A stretch of DNA of 15,546 nt, from contig JAAEOP010000727.1 of the NCBI GenBank assembly GCA_024223125.1, positions 1 to 15,546 on the forward strand. Direction: 5' to 3'. The notes under the pieces were generated by a model. It was not told where the DNA came from, did no database searches, and saw only the letters and a list, made by a program, of their open reading frames with translations. The translations under genes and the position numbers were made by a program. Source of the stretch: Chloroflexota bacterium. Lineage in GTDB: Bacteria; Chloroflexota; Anaerolineae; Promineifilales; Promineifilaceae. Shown piece after piece: positions 12,730 to 15,546 of this stretch; positions within the stretch are counted from its first letter, which is position 1, and every line of letters begins with the position of its first letter.

Positions 12730-14514
12730 TTACAGACCTAAACGAGCTAACTCTTCGTCAGCAACGCCGGGGTCTAATTTCTTAAATAATGGTTTGGGTT
12801 TGGGCAGTTGACGGCCGCTAGGAATATCAGCACGATGCCAAAGGCCAACGGCTGAAGAGCCATCATACGTCAAACCCTCATGTGAACGGCCGCTTTCCTG
12901 GTAAGTTTCTACTGCCTGCTCACCAGATAATGACCCTTCTTCCCCTAGCATCTCATGAACTTGTTGGCTGGTATGGGGCAGAATGGGCGCCCATAATATT
13001 TTCAAACCGCTGATCGCCTGGACGGCCGTGTACAATGTGCACGCCGTAGCCGTTAAATCTGTTTTAGCCGTTGTCCAGGGGCTGGTTTCTTCCAGATATT
13101 GGTTAACCAGTGAGGAAAGGCGCAGATTTTCCTGGACAACCTGGCGGAATTTACAGCCATCGTACAGAGCAGCCACATTGTCAAACCCGGTGTCAATCGC
13201 TTTTAGCAAGTTTGTATCTTTTTCACTCAATTCGCCCGGATCAGGAACGACGCCTTTGAAGTACCGCTTGGTCATGTTCAAGACACGGTTAACCAGATTG
13301 CCCCAATTGCCGACCAGTTCAGCATTATTCCGCTCTACAAACCCCTGCCAGTTCCAATCACTGTCGCGGGTTTCGGGCATCACGGCCGTCAGATAATAGC
13401 GCAGCGGATCCGGGTCAAACCGTTGCAAAGCGTCTAGCATCCACACACCCCAATTACGGCTGCCGCTGATCCGTTGCCCCTCCATATTCATAAATTCATT
13501 GGCCGGTATGTCGTAGGGTAGATTCAGATGTGCGTTGGGGTCATCGGCGGCGTACAGACCCTTCGCGCCTAAAAGCTGCGCCGGCCAGAAGATGGCATGG
13601 AAAGGGATATTGTCTTTGCCGATGAAGTAAACGGCGCGTGCCTTGTCATCTTGCCACCAGTGTCGCCAGGCGTTTGGTTGGCCGTTATTATTGGCCCACT
13701 CAATTGAAGCGGAAAGGTAGCCAATGACAGCTTCAAACCAGACATAGAGTACCTTATCTTCATACCCCTCAACGGGTACAGATATGCCCCAGGCCATGTC
13801 TCGCGTTACTGCCCGGCCAATCAATCCCTGGTCTACAAAATTACGGGCAAAGTTGATCACTTGCGGCCGCCAATCGGCTTTATCTTCATCGTGCATCCAC
13901 GCTTGTAGACCGTCTTCGGCAATGGCTGGTAAATCAATGAAGAAATGCTCTGTGTCGCGTAGTTCCAGGGCTGAATCATCCATTTTGCTGCGCGGGTTCA
14001 GCAGTTCGCTGGCGCTTTCAAAGAGCGTGTTGCAATTGTCGCATTGGTCGCCGCGAGCGGTACTGTAGCCACAGTTAGGGCAGGTTCCTTCTACGTAGCG
14101 GTCGGGCAAAAATTTGCCGGTTGAGGGCGAGTACATCTGTTTGGTAACTTTGGGATACATATACTCGTTTTTTAACAGGCTCAAGAAGATGTCTTGGGCT
14201 ACCTGGTGATGGTTCTCGGTGTCGGTGTGGGTGAATAGATCATAGGTCAGGCCAAGTTGTTGGAAGAGTTGCAGGAAACGGCCGTGATAATGTTCAAATA
14301 TTTCTGCGGCCGTCTTACCTTCTTCCTCTGCCTTCACCGTCACCGGCGTACCGTGACTGTCTGAACCGGATACCATTAAAACATGATTGCCCTGCAAGCG
14401 GTGAAAGCGGGCGTAAATATCGGCCGGTAAATAGGAACCTGTTACATTGCCCTGGTGGATGTCGGCATTGGCATATGGCCAGGCCACACACACCAGAATA
14501 TATTCATTACTCAT
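12730..14514 (-). CDS. metG: Methionine--tRNA ligase
   Basis: 594 residues. A class I Rossmann core begins at once (ILVCVAWPYANADIHQGN), with the HIGH motif as H20-Q-G-N23. The connective-peptide zinc site is C145, C148, C158, C161 (CPNCGYSTARGDQCDNC), one CxxC pair each side. VLYVWFEAVIGYLSAS (256-270) and YFIGKDNIPFH (296-306) form the methionine and AMP pockets. The KMSKS loop reads MEGQRISGSRNWG, i.e. R348-I-S-G-S352, replacing both lysines of KMSKS. The helical anticodon-binding domain follows (about 390-530, including NLVNRVLNMTKRYF). No C-terminal tRNA-binding (Trbp111) domain is present. The start ATG lies 3 bases after the stop of the EVE-like gene upstream, so the two are co-transcribed. 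The enzyme charges initiator and elongator tRNA-Met. Confidence 0.96.
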   Translation of the reverse strand: MSNEYILVCVAWPYANADIHQGNVTGSYLPADIYARFHRLQGNHVLMVSGSDSHGTPVTVKAEEEGKTAAEIFEHYHGRFLQLFQQLGLTYDLFTHTDTENHHQVAQDIFLSLLKNEYMYPKVTKQMYSPSTGKFLPDRYVEGTCPNCGYSTARGDQCDNCNTLFESASELLNPRSKMDDSALELRDTEHFFIDLPAIAEDGLQAWMHDEDKADWRPQVINFARNFVDQGLIGRAVTRDMAWGISVPVEGYEDKVLYVWFEAVIGYLSASIEWANNNGQPNAWRHWWQDDKARAVYFIGKDNIPFHAIFWPAQLLGAKGLYAADDPNAHLNLPYDIPANEFMNMEGQRISGSRNWGVWMLDALQRFDPDPLRYYLTAVMPETRDSDWNWQGFVERNNAELVGNWGNLVNRVLNMTKRYFKGVVPDPGELSEKDTNLLKAIDTGFDNVAALYDGCKFRQVVQENLRLSSLVNQYLEETSPWTTAKTDLTATACTLYTAVQAISGLKILWAPILPHTSQQVHEMLGEEGSLSGEQAVETYQESGRSHEGLTYDGSSAVGLWHRADIPSGRQLPKPKPLFKKLDPGVADEELARLGL

Positions 14515-14517
14515 TGA

Positions 14518-15216
14518 TTATTCGTTGTCCTCGTTGTCCTCGTTGTCTTCTTCATCATCCAAATCATCCGCATCATCATCTTCTTCTTCGATCATTTCTG
14601 TAAGCGCCTCGGTCAGAAGCTCAAAATCATCTTCACTGATTGCCAGATAGGATTCTGCTTTCGGCCGCAGCCGCTTAAAACGGGGCTGGCTTTCTAACTC
14701 TACTGAATCTACCTCTACGCCATTTTCCAGCTTCATTACCATGCCATCCACATCAATGGGGAAGAACTCAGCTTTTTTCTGCGAGATGGTGAAGGGGTAA
14801 TCTTTGGGTTTGGCGGTTTTAGACTCTCCGGTGATGGTAGTTACGGCAATGAATGTTTTGCTTTCGAGCACATACACAATGATCCGGTCGCCTGCTTTTA
14901 GCTTGATTTCGCTGTTTTGCGGCGCCAGAAGCAATCGTGCTGCCCAACCGATATAGTTGAGGTCATCGGTCGTAGGAATGCTGACAGCTTTGATGCAATA
15001 ATTGGTTCCCAAAACGGGCTTGCGACGAGTGGATTTGCTGGCAGTTTTGGCCTCATATTCCACAGAAATATTCCCCCAAATCCGTTCTTGCACCGAGATT
15101 TTAAGATTAGCTTCGGAACCATCGCTAATATAACGTACTCGCATTAGCGGCGGGGTCATTTTTAGTACGGTGTATTCACCTTTGCGGTTGGCATATACGC
15201 CGTTTATTTCAAACAT
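14518..15216 (-). CDS. EVE/PUA-like domain protein with acidic tail
   Basis: 232 residues, function unknown. The N-terminal about 50 residues look like a small SH3-like barrel: GVYANRKGEYTVLKM, then LMRVRYISDGSEANL and ERIWGNI. The middle (about 68-200) resembles EVE/PUA-type nucleic-acid binders: YCIKAVSI, AGDRIIVYVLESKTFIAV, YPFTISQKKAEFF, and PKAESYLAISEDDFELL at the close. EVE domains read modified bases in RNA or DNA, but no residue here proves such binding. The last about 25 residues are almost all D, E and N, encoded partly by a 9-base tandem repeat. A GGGAG ribosome site lies before ATG 15216. Three bases separate its stop from metG, so the pair forms one unit driven by the promoter at 15261-15289. 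The EVE assignment is by pattern and moderately sure. Confidence 0.7.
   Translation of the reverse strand: MFEINGVYANRKGEYTVLKMTPPLMRVRYISDGSEANLKISVQERIWGNISVEYEAKTASKSTRRKPVLGTNYCIKAVSIPTTDDLNYIGWAARLLLAPQNSEIKLKAGDRIIVYVLESKTFIAVTTITGESKTAKPKDYPFTISQKKAEFFPIDVDGMVMKLENGVEVDSVELESQPRFKRLRPKAESYLAISEDDFELLTEALTEMIEEEDDDADDLDDEEDNEDNEDNE
14522..14548. repeat. Three 9-base tandem units encoding an acidic tail
   Basis: TCGTTGTCC occurs at 14522-14530 and 14531-14539, and as TCGTTGTCT at 14540-14548. On the minus strand these encode repeated Glu-Asp-Asn triplets at the very C-terminus of the EVE-like protein. Unit length divisible by 3 allows copy-number change without frameshift. Confidence 0.85.
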
Positions 15217-15260
15217 TTTTCAATCTCCCTCTTTCTTCTCTAAAGCGCCATTCGGCGTGC

Positions 15261-15289
15261 ATAGTATCTTTTTCAGACACTCTTTGCAA
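15261..15289 (-). promoter_or_regulatory. Candidate sigma70 promoter of the EVE-like gene and metG
   Basis: Minus strand: TTGCAA (15289-15284), a 17-base spacer, then TACTAT (15266-15261), 4 of 6 matches in each box, about 45 bases before ATG 15216. The spacing is ideal and the location appropriate. Confidence 0.5.
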
Positions 15290-15310
15290 GTGTTTTTTGG
15301 GGGAGATTGG

Positions 15311-15356
15311 TAATTGGGTAATTGGATAATTGTCCGATTACTCAATTACCCAATTA
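15311..15356. repeat. Intergenic hairpin, possible terminator of the right-end gene
   Basis: A perfect 14-base inverted repeat, TAATTGGGTAATTG (15311-15324) and CAATTACCCAATTA (15343-15356), with an 18-base loop. It lies 25 bases after the stop of the minus-strand gene entering from the right. The left arm belongs to an 8-base-period run (ATTGGGTA-like units, 15306-15328). No clear T-tract follows on the minus strand, so termination is uncertain. Confidence 0.7.
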
Positions 15357-15380
15357 TGCAACGTTATTGGCTTGATAGGA

Positions 15381-15546
15381 TCAGGGTATATTTGTGAATT
15401 GGTTGCCATCCCAAGTAATGATGACACGGCCGTCGTCCGCACACCCATCGCGCACAATCTGATCGTCTATGATGGCCAACCCACCCTGGCACTGGTCGGG
15501 CAGGGGCAAGAGGGTTATGGTGTTGGAGTCGGCCGTTAACACAAAC
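15381..15546 (-). CDS. C-terminal fragment of an unidentified protein (runs off the window)
   Basis: A minus-strand frame enters from the window edge and stops at 15381-15383, giving 54 residues without a start. It reads VLTADSNTITLLPLPDQC, then GGLAIIDDQIVRDGCADDG and RVIITWDGNQFTNIP. The amino-acid make-up (alternating hydrophobic strands, Gly-Asp turns, a WDGN motif, two Cys) is protein-like and suggests the end of a beta-rich, possibly secreted protein, but I do not recognise a family. Two CGGCCG palindromes in it match the native genes. It is preferred over the overlapping plus-strand frame (15330-15539), which starts inside a repeat and has no ribosome site. Confidence 0.6.
   Translation of the reverse strand, partial: FVLTADSNTITLLPLPDQCQGGLAIIDDQIVRDGCADDGRVIITWDGNQFTNIP

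Noticed and set aside
14447..14650. Plus-strand frame with a long serine-rich stretch
   Set aside because: It is the antisense shadow of the Asp/Glu-rich tail of the EVE-like gene; the serine run follows from complementing GAN/GAR codons.
15330..15539. Plus-strand 69-codon frame at the right edge
   Set aside because: Its start lies in a repeat and has no ribosome site; the opposite strand gives a better protein that runs off the edge.

Overview
The window is bacterial chromosome with densely packed housekeeping genes on both strands, separated by small accessory patches and many short palindromic repeats. No rRNA, tRNA or CRISPR array is visible. My best guess for the host is an uncultured Chloroflexota (Anaerolineae/Ardenticatenia-like). 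That is inference from the protein flavour (DnaE palm motif PDIDLDYPD, an SUI1 protein with a CxC knuckle, IscX beside complex I genes, a RicT/PSP1 protein) and from the extreme abundance of the palindrome CGGCCG (about 50 copies counted by eye).

Layout. 1-660: a frameshifted tail of a DDE transposase (ISAzo13-like) abuts an SUI1/eIF1-type gene whose original 5' end is gone. 661-1350: a minus-strand RelE/ParE-type toxin and XRE-type antitoxin with their own promoter. 1353-5258: minus-strand dnaE (DNA polymerase III alpha, 1301 aa), whose C-terminal linker contains an in-frame intergenic-type repeat. 5259-5631: dnaE leader and the first copy of a 74-bp dispersed repeat. 5632-6120: an AT-rich GNAT acetyltransferase that looks foreign. 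6263-9780: a plus-strand operon iscX-nuoB-nuoCD(fused)-nuoI. 9781-10011: an intergenic stretch with a candidate folded RNA and a long hairpin. 10012-12614: an Mrp/NBP35-type P-loop protein, a RicT-like PSP1 protein and an HD-domain protein. 12620-12723: the second copy of the 74-bp repeat, inverted relative to the first, merged with a bidirectional terminator. 12730-15216: minus-strand metG preceded by an EVE/PUA-like protein with a very acidic tail. 15381-15546: the C-terminal end of a further minus-strand gene that runs off the window.

How the genes may fit together. The central block is strikingly iron-sulfur centred: IscX (Fe-S assembly regulator), NuoB (cluster N2), NuoI (two 4Fe-4S clusters), an Mrp-type Fe-S ATPase with an N-terminal MIP18/DUF59 domain, and a cysteine-rich RicT-like protein. 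An Mrp paralogue (Ind1/NUBPL) is the known complex I assembly factor of mitochondria, so a nuo-mrp neighbourhood suggests a complex I Fe-S maturation locus. The Mrp here, however, lacks the cluster-binding CxxC. The most unusual non-coding signals are the leader at 9791-9887 (an outer stem, three hairpins and complementary loops), the inverted pair of 74-bp repeats, and the repeat domesticated inside dnaE.
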